DNA of 64,000 bases from Candidatus Omnitrophota bacterium (lineage in GTDB: Bacteria > Omnitrophota > Gorgyraeia > Zapsychrales > Zapsychraceae), in the NCBI GenBank assembly GCA_020632495.1, contig JACKFL010000005.1, positions 682,001 through 746,000 of the forward strand. The letters are read 5' to 3'. A program made the translations under genes and the position numbers. Below the pieces are notes generated by a model. The model was given only the letters and a program-made list of their open reading frames with translations, made no database searches and was not told where the DNA came from. Numbering within the stretch: position 1 is the stretch's first letter; the number at the start of each line of letters is the position of its first letter. Below, piece after piece: positions 1 through 9,431 of this stretch.

Positions 1-2
1 AC

Positions 3-3000
3 GGCAGTGACTTTTCGGTCAGCATTCCGGTTACCATCGAAGTCGACAAGGCGGTCGAGGAATTTCATCCGGATATCGTCCACTCGCATCATCCGTTTTT
101 ATTGGGGGATACCGCGCTGCGCATCGCCAACAAGCGGCAGATCCCGCTGGTCTTTACGCATCACACCAAATACGAAGACTACACGCATTATGTGCCGGTG
201 AATTCTTCGGTGATGAAGAAGTTCGTTATCGAACTCTCCACCGGATACGCGGATCTGGCCGATCATATCATAGCCCCCAGCCAGAGCATCAAGGATTTGA
301 TCACACAGCGCGGGGTGAAGAAACCGGTGAGTGTGATTCCCACCGGTATCGATACAGCCCGTTTTGCCAAGGGGGACCGGTCCGGCTTTCGCGCCAAGTA
401 TAATTTGGCCGCCGACGATTGGGTCGTCGGTCATGTCGGCCGGTTGGCCGAGGAAAAGAATCTGCATTTTCTGATCCGGCCGGTGATGGAATTCTTGAAA
501 CAGGAACCTGCGGCCCGTTTTCTGGTGGTGGGCAAAGGGCCTTTGGTGAAGGAGATCAAGGAAAGCTTTTCTCAAGCCGGTGTCGGCGGCCAATTATGCA
601 TGCCCGGTGTCCTGGAAGGACAGGCCCTCATCGATGCCTATCATGCGATGGACCTGTTTGTGTTTGCCTCAAAAACGGAGACTCAGGGGATGGTGGTGAC
701 CGAGGCCATGGCCGCCGCTCTGCCGGTCATCGCGATAGACGCCACCGGTGTGCGGGAAGTGGTTAAAGACAAGTTTAACGGCCGGCTTTTGCCGGAGGAA
801 GACGCGGTCACGTTTCGCGAGGCGTTGACCTGGGCCCGGGAGCAGTCGTCCGGACAATGGGACGATTTAAAAAAGAACGCGCGGGAGACCGCGGCTGAGT
901 TTGCTATGGAAGTGACCGCGGGCAAGGCCTTGGCTGTTTATGAAAAATTGATCCAGCAGAAGTACGTTCAGACAGATATTGAGGACAGCCCCTGGGCCAA
1001 GACGCGGACGCGGTTGAAGACCGAGTGGGACCTCTTGACCAATGTTGCCGACGCCGTAGGCTCGGTGTTCGACAATGACGCGGTCAGTCAGACGTATAAT
1101 CGCAATCTTTTTACGCGCTGGCGCCGGCGGCTGAACAGCCGCGAATGGACGGCCCGTCTGTTGGGGTTGTCGCAGTCGGCGAATACCGAAAGCAAGCCCG
1201 GGCTGGTGATGATCCAGATCGACGGATTGGCGCACAAGCATCTCGTCGAGGCGGTCCGTCTGGGCAAGATGCCGTTTCTCCGGCACCTGATGCGCCGCGA
1301 AGGATATCACCTGGAAGAATTTTATGCCGGACAGCCGTCAAGTACGCCCGCGGTCCAGGGCGAATTGTTTTACGGCGTCAAGGGGGCCGTCCCTTCGTTC
1401 AGTTACCGCGACCGGATGACCGGAACGGTCTTTAAGATGATTGAGGAGAAGTCGGCGATCGAGGTGGAGAGGCGGCTGTTGACGCAGAATCCGGGACTCT
1501 TGTCCGGCGGCAGTTCTTACTCCAATATCTACTCCGGCGGGGCGATGGAGACGCATTTTTGTTCCGTTGATCTCGGCTGGGACCGTTTGTGGCGCAAGGT
1601 CAAGCCGGGAAAAATGTTCCTGTTGATGATCATTCACATCTACAGCATCGTGTGGGAGACCGGTAAGATGGCGTGGGAGGCTCTAATCTCGATCGCGGGG
1701 TTCGTGATCGGGCTGTCCGCCGGGAAGAACGCGGCCAAGGAAATCAACTTCATCGCCACGCGCATGTTTATCTGCGTCCTGTTGCGCGATTTGATCACCT
1801 TTGGATCGCGCATCGACATTATCCGCGGGTTGCCAGTGATCCATTTGAATTTTCTGGGTTACGACGAGCACGCCCACCGGCGCGGGCCGGCCTCGGCCTT
1901 TGCCCGCTGGACCCTGCCCGGTATCGACCGGTGTATCGCCAAGATTCATAAGGAAACGCAACGTTCCACGCGCCGGGCGTATGATGTCTGGATTTATTCG
2001 GATCACGGTCAGGAGGAGTGCCGGTCTTACGCGGAGGTTCACGGGCGCACGGTACACGCGGCGGTGCGGGAGATCTTCTCGGAATTTGAATTGGAAGAAG
2101 AGTATCTCAAATTTTACGACCGCGAGGGTATTCAATGGAAGCGTCTGCGCTATCTGGACAGCGGATTGCTCGCCGGTCTGGTCAAGCCGTGGCTGCATAA
2201 CAGGGAACGGGCCAAGGAAAACCAGGCGGTTGTCACGGCCATGGGGCCGATCGGCCACGTGTACCTCCCCCGGGAGCTGGACGCGGAGGAGCAACGGCAG
2301 TACGCGCGACGGTTGGTCAGCGAAGGGCTTATCCCCACGGTGTTTTTTCGCAACCGCAACGGGGTGATCAAGGCGTGCAACGCGCGCGGTGAATTTGTAT
2401 TGCCGCAGGAGGCCGCGGATATTTTCGGAGAGGGGCATCCTCATCTTCAGGAGGTCACGGAAGACATGCTGCGCATCTGCCGCAGTCCGGACTCCGGGGC
2501 GTACACCATTTCCGGATGGGACCCCACCGGCGTCCCGTGGACATTTCCGGTCGAGGGCGGTGCGCACGGCGGTCCGGGTTGGACCGAAACCCAGGGGTTC
2601 GCTTTGCTGCCGGCGGATATCGGCCGTGATCATCATTATGAAAGAAGCATACGGCCGCTCGATCTGCGGCGCATGGCAATGAGTTTTTTAGGGCGTTCGG
2701 CATCGTTTGTTTCGTCGGCGGCTGAAGTCTCCGAAGACGTGCAAGGGGAAATCAAGCCGGTGCGCATCATCACCTACAATGTCCACGGATGCAAGGGGCT
2801 CGACGGAAAGATTTCGGCTGAGCGCATCGCGCGCGTCCTGGCCCGGCACAATCCCGATATTATCGCGCTGCAGGAACTGGATCTGCACCGCCCGCGGTCG
2901 GGTACGGTGGACCAGACGCATCTGATCGCGCAATACCTTCAGATGTATCATCAGTTCCATCCCGCGATGCGGGTCAAAGAAGAAAAATACGGTAATGCCG

Positions 3001-3515
3001 TGCTCAGCCGGTTTCCGATGCGGGTCGTGAAGGCGGAGACCCTGCCCGGCCAGGACGGTAAAGCCGGCCGTGAACCGCGCGGCGCCCTGTGGGTGGAGGT
3101 CCGCGCGCATGGAGTGAATATCCAGTTGATCAACACGCACCTGGGCCTGAATGCGGGCGAACGAATGAAACAGATCAGCTGCTTGCTCGGCGAGGATTAC
3201 ATTCAAACCGCCCGGACGATGGGGCCGGTCATCCTGCTCGGTGATTTCAACGCCATTGCTTCCTCCCGGGTGTGCCGGAAGGTACGGGAAGGAATGCGCG
3301 ATGTGCAGATTGATCACGTGGACCATCAGCCGCGCGGGACGTGGTTCGGTCCGCTGCCGATGCGGCGCATCGATCATATTTTTGTGACCGACGACTTCGA
3401 ACTGGTCCACGTCGATGTCCCGCGGTCCTGGCTGGACCGGATGGCGTCCGATCATCTTCCGTTGATTGCCGACTTGAGTGTCGGTAAAATAAGTACTCCA
3501 AACAGCAAAGGTTAG
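3..3515 (+). CDS. Three-enzyme fusion: GT4 glycosyltransferase / phosphatase-superfamily phosphodiesterase / EEP hydrolase (5' partial)
   Basis: The frame is open from the left edge of the window, so the true start lies outside it. A TTG at 102 is inside the conserved fold and is not the start. Up to about base 960 it is a family-4 glycosyltransferase, with IPTGID, GRLAEEKN and the EX7E pair in TETQGMVVTEAMA. From about 1200 to 2600 it resembles alkaline phosphatase/type I phosphodiesterases: metal ligands in QIDG, YDEHAH, SDHGQ and GGAHGG, a candidate Ser/Thr nucleophile in SSTPAV, and two hydrophobic stretches near 1615-1740. From about 2760 to the stop it is an endonuclease/exonuclease/phosphatase-fold hydrolase with TYNVHG, ALQELD, INTHLG, LGDFNA and SDHLPL. 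All three active sites look intact. The next gene starts 3 bases after the stop, which suggests one operon. A role in glycolipid or phospholipid remodelling is inferred; the substrates are unknown. Confidence 0.85.
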   Translation, partial: GSDFSVSIPVTIEVDKAVEEFHPDIVHSHHPFLLGDTALRIANKRQIPLVFTHHTKYEDYTHYVPVNSSVMKKFVIELSTGYADLADHIIAPSQSIKDLITQRGVKKPVSVIPTGIDTARFAKGDRSGFRAKYNLAADDWVVGHVGRLAEEKNLHFLIRPVMEFLKQEPAARFLVVGKGPLVKEIKESFSQAGVGGQLCMPGVLEGQALIDAYHAMDLFVFASKTETQGMVVTEAMAAALPVIAIDATGVREVVKDKFNGRLLPEEDAVTFREALTWAREQSSGQWDDLKKNARETAAEFAMEVTAGKALAVYEKLIQQKYVQTDIEDSPWAKTRTRLKTEWDLLTNVADAVGSVFDNDAVSQTYNRNLFTRWRRRLNSREWTARLLGLSQSANTESKPGLVMIQIDGLAHKHLVEAVRLGKMPFLRHLMRREGYHLEEFYAGQPSSTPAVQGELFYGVKGAVPSFSYRDRMTGTVFKMIEEKSAIEVERRLLTQNPGLLSGGSSYSNIYSGGAMETHFCSVDLGWDRLWRKVKPGKMFLLMIIHIYSIVWETGKMAWEALISIAGFVIGLSAGKNAAKEINFIATRMFICVLLRDLITFGSRIDIIRGLPVIHLNFLGYDEHAHRRGPASAFARWTLPGIDRCIAKIHKETQRSTRRAYDVWIYSDHGQEECRSYAEVHGRTVHAAVREIFSEFELEEEYLKFYDREGIQWKRLRYLDSGLLAGLVKPWLHNRERAKENQAVVTAMGPIGHVYLPRELDAEEQRQYARRLVSEGLIPTVFFRNRNGVIKACNARGEFVLPQEAADIFGEGHPHLQEVTEDMLRICRSPDSGAYTISGWDPTGVPWTFPVEGGAHGGPGWTETQGFALLPADIGRDHHYERSIRPLDLRRMAMSFLGRSASFVSSAAEVSEDVQGEIKPVRIITYNVHGCKGLDGKISAERIARVLARHNPDIIALQELDLHRPRSGTVDQTHLIAQYLQMYHQFHPAMRVKEEKYGNAVLSRFPMRVVKAETLPGQDGKAGREPRGALWVEVRAHGVNIQLINTHLGLNAGERMKQISCLLGEDYIQTARTMGPVILLGDFNAIASSRVCRKVREGMRDVQIDHVDHQPRGTWFGPLPMRRIDHIFVTDDFELVHVDVPRSWLDRMASDHLPLIADLSVGKISTPNSKG

Positions 3516-3518
3516 TTT

Positions 3519-5807
3519 ATGTGGTTAAAATGGATTCCCTGGCGGTTCATACTCCGACAGTCCGCCAAGCAGCACAATTTTCTTGATCCCTTCGAAATTT
3601 TCACGCAGGTGGGCCGCTTCGCTCAGCCGGCCGACGTGATGGCCCCGACGGAGTTGTTGCGGGCCGGCGCGGTCTTTCACGCCCGCGGTTTGATCAACAG
3701 CCAGGCGATTCAACACAATCTCGATTGGGTGTGGCCGTTTTGGGTGGAAAATCAATTTGATCCGCGCAATCCCGCCTTCATCCCGCGCGCGTTTTCTTTG
3801 ACGCATGTGAATCTGACTTTTCGAAACTGGACCGCGGTGGGGCTGCCGGATTCCCGTGAATTGCCGATCGTCGATCCCAGCGGTTTGCTCACGCCGCTGT
3901 GGGACGGGTGGTCGCTGGACTGCTGGCTGATACCGGATCAAGGAGAACCGTTGCTGCCGTCACGCATGGATCCACAACAGGTGCGGCAGCGGCTTGTATT
4001 GGACAAAGGGGTGGCTGTTGAAACCGTTTCCCGTCGGGAAGACTGGCGCTTGACGACGCACAGTATGGTGGAACGTGACGGAACGCAGCAGGTGTGCCGG
4101 TTGACTGTGCGGGGCGAGGCGCCGGGTCCGGGTTGGGTGGCGGTCTCGTTGCGGCCGCACAATCCTGAAGGCATCAGTTTTATTGAACATATCGCCGGCA
4201 CGCGGGACGGGAAGCAATGGCTGGTCAACAAGAAAGACACGGTGCGTTTTGCCGAGGCCTTTGACCGGGAATTGTTTTCCTATTACCGTCAGGGCGACGT
4301 CTTTGCCAAGATCGGAAGCGCCGAGGATAAGAATGCCGGACGGGACGTTGATTGCAAGGTTGGTATGGCCAGCGCCGTGGCGCTGTGGCGCATCGATGCC
4401 GGCGCGCCGCGGGAAGTCGTGGTGTCGGTGCCCTTGCCGGAGCACAAGGAGTCAGTTCCCGGCAGACCCTCGGCCGTGCGTGAGCAGACGTGGAGCCAGG
4501 TCCTGGAGGGAACCTGCCGATTGCACACCCCCGACGAACGGATCCGGTTTCTCTTCGACGCGGCGTTGCGCACCGTTATCTTGCATTCGGTCGAAGACAT
4601 CTATCCCGGACCGTACACCTACAAACGGTTTTGGTTTCGCGATGCCGCCTTGATCCTCAATGCCATGCTGTCCGTCGGTTTGATCGAACGCTCCCGGCGC
4701 ATGCTCGAGCGTTTCTTTCACCGGCAGACCTTGACCGGTTATTTCCGTTCCCAGGAAGGGGAGTGGGATTCCAACGGCCAGGTGCTGTGGATCATCAACC
4801 GCTATTTTGAAATGTCCGGGCATGAATACGACGACCGGTGGCAGCAGGCGATCGAAAAAGGAGCGTTGTGGATCAAGGACAAGCGGCTCTCGCGCAAAGG
4901 CGAGTATCTCCACGCCGGACTGTTGCCGGCCGGATTCAGCGCCGAGCATTTCGGGCCCAACGATTATTATTACTGGGATGATTTCTGGAGCGTGGCGGGT
5001 CTTGCCGCCGCGCAGAAATATTTCGAAGGGATCGGCGATCAGCGTCACGCCGACTACACGCGCGCGGAGGCAGCGGATTTGCTCGAGGTGATCGAGGCGA
5101 GCCTGGTCAGGGTGCGTGAACGGCTGGGCGGTCCGCAGATCCCCTCATCCCCGTACCGGCGGATGGACAGCGGGGCGATCGGTTCGATCGTTTGCAGTTT
5201 TCCGCTGCAGATTTGGGAGCCGCGCGATGAACGGATCGTCGCCACGCTCGACTATCTCTGCCGGCATTGTCTCATCGATAACGGATTTTTTCACGACATG
5301 AGCCATTCCGGCATCAATCCGTATTTGACCCTGCACCTGGCGCAAGGGCTGTTGCGGGCCGGCGACAGCCGTTTCATGGACCTTATCCGTGCCACCGCCG
5401 CATTAGCGAGTGCGACGGGACAGTGGCCGGAGGCGATTCATCCCGGGACCAGGGGCGGATGCATGGGCGACGGCCAGCACGTGTGGGCCGCAGCCGAATG
5501 GATCGTCATGATCCGCAACTGCTTTATTAGGGAAGAAGCGGACCGCCTGATCCTCTGTTCGGGGGTCCTGCCGGAGTGGCTCGCGCCGGGGCAGTGTACC
5601 GGCTTCGGACCGGCCAGGACCGTCTTCGGAACGGTGACCGTGACCGTGGAACCGGTAGCCGGCGGGACACGCGTGGCCTGGGACGCGGACTGGCGTTCGA
5701 CTCCGCCGGTAATTGAGGTCGGGCTGCCGGGACAAGCCCCGGTGACCGCCGGACCGGCCGATCGTGAACTCATTTTGCCTGCCGTTGCCGGCGGGGGAGA
5801 GGGGTGA
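3519..5807 (+). CDS. Six-hairpin (alpha/alpha)6 glycosidase-like protein
   Basis: The protein has 762 residues and no clear signal peptide, so it is probably cytoplasmic. The first half has the character of a beta-sandwich domain. From about residue 340 the helical half carries aromatic and acidic motifs typical of amylo-1,6-glucosidase, GH63 or GH15-like six-hairpin enzymes, for example RFWFRDAALILNAML, GEWDSNGQVLWIINRYFE and NDYYYWDDFWSVAGL. The Asp and Glu residues in these motifs are candidate catalytic acids. It sits 3 bases after the glycosyltransferase fusion and 4 bases before the LamG-like gene, so the three are likely co-transcribed. Glycogen debranching or trimming of a glycan made by the upstream enzyme are both possible. 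The fold is fairly certain; the substrate is not. Confidence 0.7.
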   Translation: MWLKWIPWRFILRQSAKQHNFLDPFEIFTQVGRFAQPADVMAPTELLRAGAVFHARGLINSQAIQHNLDWVWPFWVENQFDPRNPAFIPRAFSLTHVNLTFRNWTAVGLPDSRELPIVDPSGLLTPLWDGWSLDCWLIPDQGEPLLPSRMDPQQVRQRLVLDKGVAVETVSRREDWRLTTHSMVERDGTQQVCRLTVRGEAPGPGWVAVSLRPHNPEGISFIEHIAGTRDGKQWLVNKKDTVRFAEAFDRELFSYYRQGDVFAKIGSAEDKNAGRDVDCKVGMASAVALWRIDAGAPREVVVSVPLPEHKESVPGRPSAVREQTWSQVLEGTCRLHTPDERIRFLFDAALRTVILHSVEDIYPGPYTYKRFWFRDAALILNAMLSVGLIERSRRMLERFFHRQTLTGYFRSQEGEWDSNGQVLWIINRYFEMSGHEYDDRWQQAIEKGALWIKDKRLSRKGEYLHAGLLPAGFSAEHFGPNDYYYWDDFWSVAGLAAAQKYFEGIGDQRHADYTRAEAADLLEVIEASLVRVRERLGGPQIPSSPYRRMDSGAIGSIVCSFPLQIWEPRDERIVATLDYLCRHCLIDNGFFHDMSHSGINPYLTLHLAQGLLRAGDSRFMDLIRATAALASATGQWPEAIHPGTRGGCMGDGQHVWAAAEWIVMIRNCFIREEADRLILCSGVLPEWLAPGQCTGFGPARTVFGTVTVTVEPVAGGTRVAWDADWRSTPPVIEVGLPGQAPVTAGPADRELILPAVAGGGEG

Positions 5808-5811
5808 TTTG

Positions 5812-6672
5812 ATGAAGCCGTTTGCCGCAGTGACTGCCGCCGTGTGCGGTGCCATGGTAGCCGCCGTTTTGATCGGTGACGCCGCGGCCGTGGAATTATT
5901 CGACAGTACCGCCAACCGTTTGGGATCGCAGCGGCATCCGTTTCAAAAGGGTTTTCATTTATTCTTTGACGGTGTCGACGACGTGGCCACCGTCGGGGAT
6001 TTTGCCCCGGTTACGGTCAGCACCATCGAGGCCTGGGTGCGTCCGCTGCGCCGCGGAGTGGTGACCGAAGACAAGGTCGACGACGGGGTCGTGGTGGTCA
6101 CCGGCGGCGGCCCGCGCGCTTTTTGCGCGGTGGGCGTGGGATTGTTCGCAGTCAAGCAGTCGGTCTGTTATGAGGTGGACCCGGCCGGCTGCGGCAATGA
6201 CGAGGAGATCTGCGTGCATTTTAAAGAGGATGCTGAGTGGATGCATCTCGCCGGTGTTTACGACGGGAACAAAAGCCGGTTGTATATCAACGGCACCCTC
6301 ATTCACGAGTCGACGGGAGTGCCCCTCGATCCCGGAAACTGGTTGACGCTCGGCGGCTATCAATTTTACAACGGTTACCAGGCCCCGTACGCCGGTGAAA
6401 TGGATGAGGTGCGCGTCTGGAATGTGGTGCGCAGCCAGGAAGAAATCCGGTCGGCCATGTCCGTATCTCTGACCGGGAAGGAAAAGGGTCTGGTCGCCTA
6501 CTACAATTTTGACGAAGGCAAAGGGAAGTGGTTCCATAACCTGGCCGCCGACCGCTACCACGGATACCTCGGCGGGATGTATCCCGGGATGGACGGTCCG
6601 AAGTGGGTACCCTCACACACTGAGGACGGCTCGGCGGGATTTGACGCGGATGAGTCAGAAATTCGCTATTGA
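5812..6672 (+). CDS. Secreted LamG-like (concanavalin A-fold) domain protein
   Basis: I chose the ATG at 5812 because a purine-rich ribosome site lies at 5792-5804 and because the product then begins with a typical signal peptide (Lys followed by an Ala/Val-rich core ending in GDAAAVE). The 286-residue product has a single LamG/laminin-G-like jelly roll. Its signature phrases are LFFDGVDDVATV, STIEAWVRPL, WMHLAGVYDG, SRLYINGTLI, GEMDEVRVWN and GLVAYYNFDEG. Such domains bind carbohydrate or other ligands outside the cell; no catalytic domain is attached. It closes the three-gene cluster with the glycosyltransferase fusion and the glycosidase, which fits glycan binding in the envelope. The ligand is unknown. 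Confidence 0.8.
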   Translation: MKPFAAVTAAVCGAMVAAVLIGDAAAVELFDSTANRLGSQRHPFQKGFHLFFDGVDDVATVGDFAPVTVSTIEAWVRPLRRGVVTEDKVDDGVVVVTGGGPRAFCAVGVGLFAVKQSVCYEVDPAGCGNDEEICVHFKEDAEWMHLAGVYDGNKSRLYINGTLIHESTGVPLDPGNWLTLGGYQFYNGYQAPYAGEMDEVRVWNVVRSQEEIRSAMSVSLTGKEKGLVAYYNFDEGKGKWFHNLAADRYHGYLGGMYPGMDGPKWVPSHTEDGSAGFDADESEIRY

Positions 6673-6866
6673 TCCCGCCGCAGGCGGCGGTGCCGACATA
6701 AGTTGTTCATTATGAATAGATTATGGTGCTATCGCGGTTTCGTGTCCGAATCCGGGGGCCGGAATTCGGTTTGACTTAGGGCCGGCGTTATTGCATAATA
6801 GAAGTACGTATCAGACGATTCCCCATCGCTGATTATCCCGTTCGGGATGATTGAAAACAAACCCAT

Positions 6867-9323
6867 ATGATCATTATGAGAATTAATAATCCTTTCGTGG
6901 CGTGTGCGCGCAGATTCATTTGTGTTGTCTTGACCGCGGTTTTTTCCGTGACCTCTACCGTGATTCCGGCGCAGGCCGGACCCGGGCCCATTCAGCCGTT
7001 GCCTGTTCCGGGCGAGATGGTCACGCTCAGTCCGACCATAGATCCGGTCCTTCTCAAAGGAATTACCGTTCACCCGGAAGATCCGCTGCGCTTTGATTTT
7101 ATCGTGGACAGCGGTCAGTCGGATGCGGACCGGGAGAGCATCCAGCAGGAATCCGAAAGGCTGATCAAATATTTCCTCGCCTCCATGACGGTGCCCAAGG
7201 ATGACTTGTGGGTGAATCTCTCGCCGTACGAAGGCGACAAGATCATCCCCGAGGAACTCGGCAAGACCGAGTTGGGACGCGATCTGCTCGCCCAGGATTA
7301 TCTGCTCAAGCAGCTCACCGCTTCGCTGATTTATCCGGAAGAAGATTTGGGCGCCGACTTTTGGAACAAGATTTATGCCAAGGCGCAGGCCGAATTCGGG
7401 ACCACCGATATTCCGCTGGACACATTTAACAAGGTGTGGATCCTGCCGGACCATGCTGAAGTTTATCAGAATGGAAATACGGTGTACGTGGTCAATGCGC
7501 GCATGAAGGTGATGCTCGACAGCGACTATCAGGCGCAGCATAACGGGATCGAGGACCGCCAACAGAACATATCCAAAGATGTGGTCCGCGAGGTGCTCCT
7601 GCCGGTGATCGAAAAGGAAGTCAACGAAGGCGAGAACTTCGCCGCGTTGCGTCAGATCTACTATTCCTTGATCCTCGCCAAATGGTACAAAAACACCGTC
7701 ACCGAAAGCCTGCTGCACAAGATCTACATCGATCAAAACAAAGTGGCCGGCGTCGATGGTGTCGCTGAGGAAGTCCGCGACGAGATTTACGCCCGGTATA
7801 TGCAGGCCTACCAAAAAGGCGTCTTCAACTATATCAAGGAAGATTACGATCGCCTGAGCGGCGAGTCCCTGCCGCGGAAGTACTTTTCCGGCGGGTTCAA
7901 GGACGCCGATATCGTGATCGATCAGGCGGTAACGGCCGAGGACCGCGGCGGTGACAAATATCTGGTGGCGGTGGGCATCACACCGGAAGGCGTGGAGTTG
8001 GGGGACAACGCCATGATGGGACGCCGTGATTTTATCCGCGTGAGCGCGGCCGCATTGCTGTCTCTGGGCGCGGGACAAATCTCAGTTGCACAGGCTCAGG
8101 AACGGATTGAATACGAAGAAGCGCTTAGGCTCCTGCGCCAACCGGATACGCAGACATTTCTCAACAATGAGCTGACACAATTATCCGGTTATTCCAATAC
8201 GATTATTTGGTTGCAACGTGTGGTGCAGTCCGAAGATGATCCTGTGCTGGTTTATAACGCGTTACGCGGACTCGGCGTGTTGGGCGGGCCGCAACAATAC
8301 GCGACCATCAATCGGATGTTAAGTGGCTACAACATCGACCCGCGACTTCGATTAGGCGCGGTCGAAGCCTTGCGGGATCAGTTGGACAGCTCGGAGGACC
8401 GGCGCGCAGTACCGCTGCTCGTGTCCTTCCTGCGTCGGCAGGACATCACCGAAGCGCATATCGTGGCAGTGCAGGCGATCATTCAATACGGTGATTTGGA
8501 TGACCTAAATTTTATTGAAAGCCGGGGCGGGGTACACGCGTATTATCGCGGTGATCAGGATCTGTTGCAGCGTTTTGAAGAGAGTTTAGATGTACCCACC
8601 ACACGTTATGCTACAGAATGGACCAAACGCGTCCTTCCCTATGTTGCATATACGGCTGCCGGTGTTGCCGTCTTTGCCGGATTCATCTATACCTATCGCG
8701 GCGCCGTCCGTAAATACCGGGGCGGGCGTTTTTACAACTTGCGCGTACTAAACGGCCGAGACTCGCTCCTGGCCAAAGGAGCGGCCAAATACTTCATGGC
8801 AAAGGGAAACAGCCAAGTGCTCTTGAGCGTCAAAAAGCACATTCCGCAGATTTATCAGGCGATGGTAGAGTATTATGGCGAAATTCCCGAGGTCATTAGT
8901 CAAAAGCAAAAAGGAAGTAAGGAAGAAGTAAACGTCCCCAACCCGGATTATGCCGCAAGCCGCGCCGCGGCCAGGGCCATTATTGAGGAATTCGAAGTCG
9001 CGCATGAGATTAATCCGCGCTTTGACTTCGGGGATACGGATAGCTCGGCGGACAAGGCCGTGCTGGTGTCCTCCGTCAGCAAGCCGGACTCCGATGTCGG
9101 TGGGATCGACATGAACAATATTCCGATCACAGCGGGCGGCGCCGTGCAGGCCGTGCGTTTTGATACGGGTGTACTTGACGCGCTGGTCGACCAGCCGGTC
9201 CAGGGATTTACGCCGGTGATTATTCAGGTCACCCCGTTGCCCAGCGTGTTGCCTTTGCTCGGACTGCAAGTGCCGGAAGCGGGCCCCCCTGTAAAAGTCT
9301 CCCGTTTGTCGCCGGCGCGCTAG
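6867..9323 (+). CDS. Omnitrophota-type secreted protein with an embedded Tat-like signal and HEAT-like segment
   Basis: This 818-residue protein begins with a hydrophobic signal (RFICVVLTAVFSVTSTVIPAQA). Residues about 70-370 contain ESERLIKYFLASMTVP, WVNLSPYEGDKIIPEELG and QDYLLKQLTASLIYPEE, a block I recognise from large secreted proteins of Omnitrophota. The extreme C-terminus (GGIDMNNI ... QPVQGFTPVIIQVTP) also matches that family from memory. Between the two, starting at Met383, lies MGRRDFIRVSAAALLSLGAG, which looks like a twin-arginine signal. It is followed by HEAT-like helices and a membrane segment near residue 590 (VAYTAAGVAVFAGFIYTYRG). This looks like a foreign domain placed inside the family protein, or an internal start. 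Function is unknown. No strong ribosome site is visible, so ATG 6867 and ATG 6876 are both possible starts. Confidence 0.75.
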   Translation: MIIMRINNPFVACARRFICVVLTAVFSVTSTVIPAQAGPGPIQPLPVPGEMVTLSPTIDPVLLKGITVHPEDPLRFDFIVDSGQSDADRESIQQESERLIKYFLASMTVPKDDLWVNLSPYEGDKIIPEELGKTELGRDLLAQDYLLKQLTASLIYPEEDLGADFWNKIYAKAQAEFGTTDIPLDTFNKVWILPDHAEVYQNGNTVYVVNARMKVMLDSDYQAQHNGIEDRQQNISKDVVREVLLPVIEKEVNEGENFAALRQIYYSLILAKWYKNTVTESLLHKIYIDQNKVAGVDGVAEEVRDEIYARYMQAYQKGVFNYIKEDYDRLSGESLPRKYFSGGFKDADIVIDQAVTAEDRGGDKYLVAVGITPEGVELGDNAMMGRRDFIRVSAAALLSLGAGQISVAQAQERIEYEEALRLLRQPDTQTFLNNELTQLSGYSNTIIWLQRVVQSEDDPVLVYNALRGLGVLGGPQQYATINRMLSGYNIDPRLRLGAVEALRDQLDSSEDRRAVPLLVSFLRRQDITEAHIVAVQAIIQYGDLDDLNFIESRGGVHAYYRGDQDLLQRFEESLDVPTTRYATEWTKRVLPYVAYTAAGVAVFAGFIYTYRGAVRKYRGGRFYNLRVLNGRDSLLAKGAAKYFMAKGNSQVLLSVKKHIPQIYQAMVEYYGEIPEVISQKQKGSKEEVNVPNPDYAASRAAARAIIEEFEVAHEINPRFDFGDTDSSADKAVLVSSVSKPDSDVGGIDMNNIPITAGGAVQAVRFDTGVLDALVDQPVQGFTPVIIQVTPLPSVLPLLGLQVPEAGPPVKVSRLSPAR

Positions 9324-9431
9324 GCCGGCGGCAGCAGCCGCACCCCAGCAAAAAAACATTTCCATTCCCGGTCGTTTCGACTATGATTTCATCAGGTAAA
9401 GTGTATCGTTAAACAGTATAGGGAGAGAACC

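Noticed and set aside
102..104. TTG start for the first gene
   Set aside because: The frame continues upstream to the window edge with conserved glycosyltransferase residues (HPDIVHSHHPF), so the gene begins outside the window.
1683..3455. Several long minus-strand frames (1683-2636, 2688-3455) opposite the three-enzyme fusion
   Set aside because: They are antisense to conserved catalytic motifs and have low-complexity Arg/Pro/His composition typical of antisense reading in GC-rich DNA.
6729..8078. Long minus-strand frame (449 codons) opposite the Omnitrophota-type gene
   Set aside because: It lies fully across a plus-strand gene with a signal peptide and family motifs. GC-rich DNA with biased third positions gives such shadow frames.
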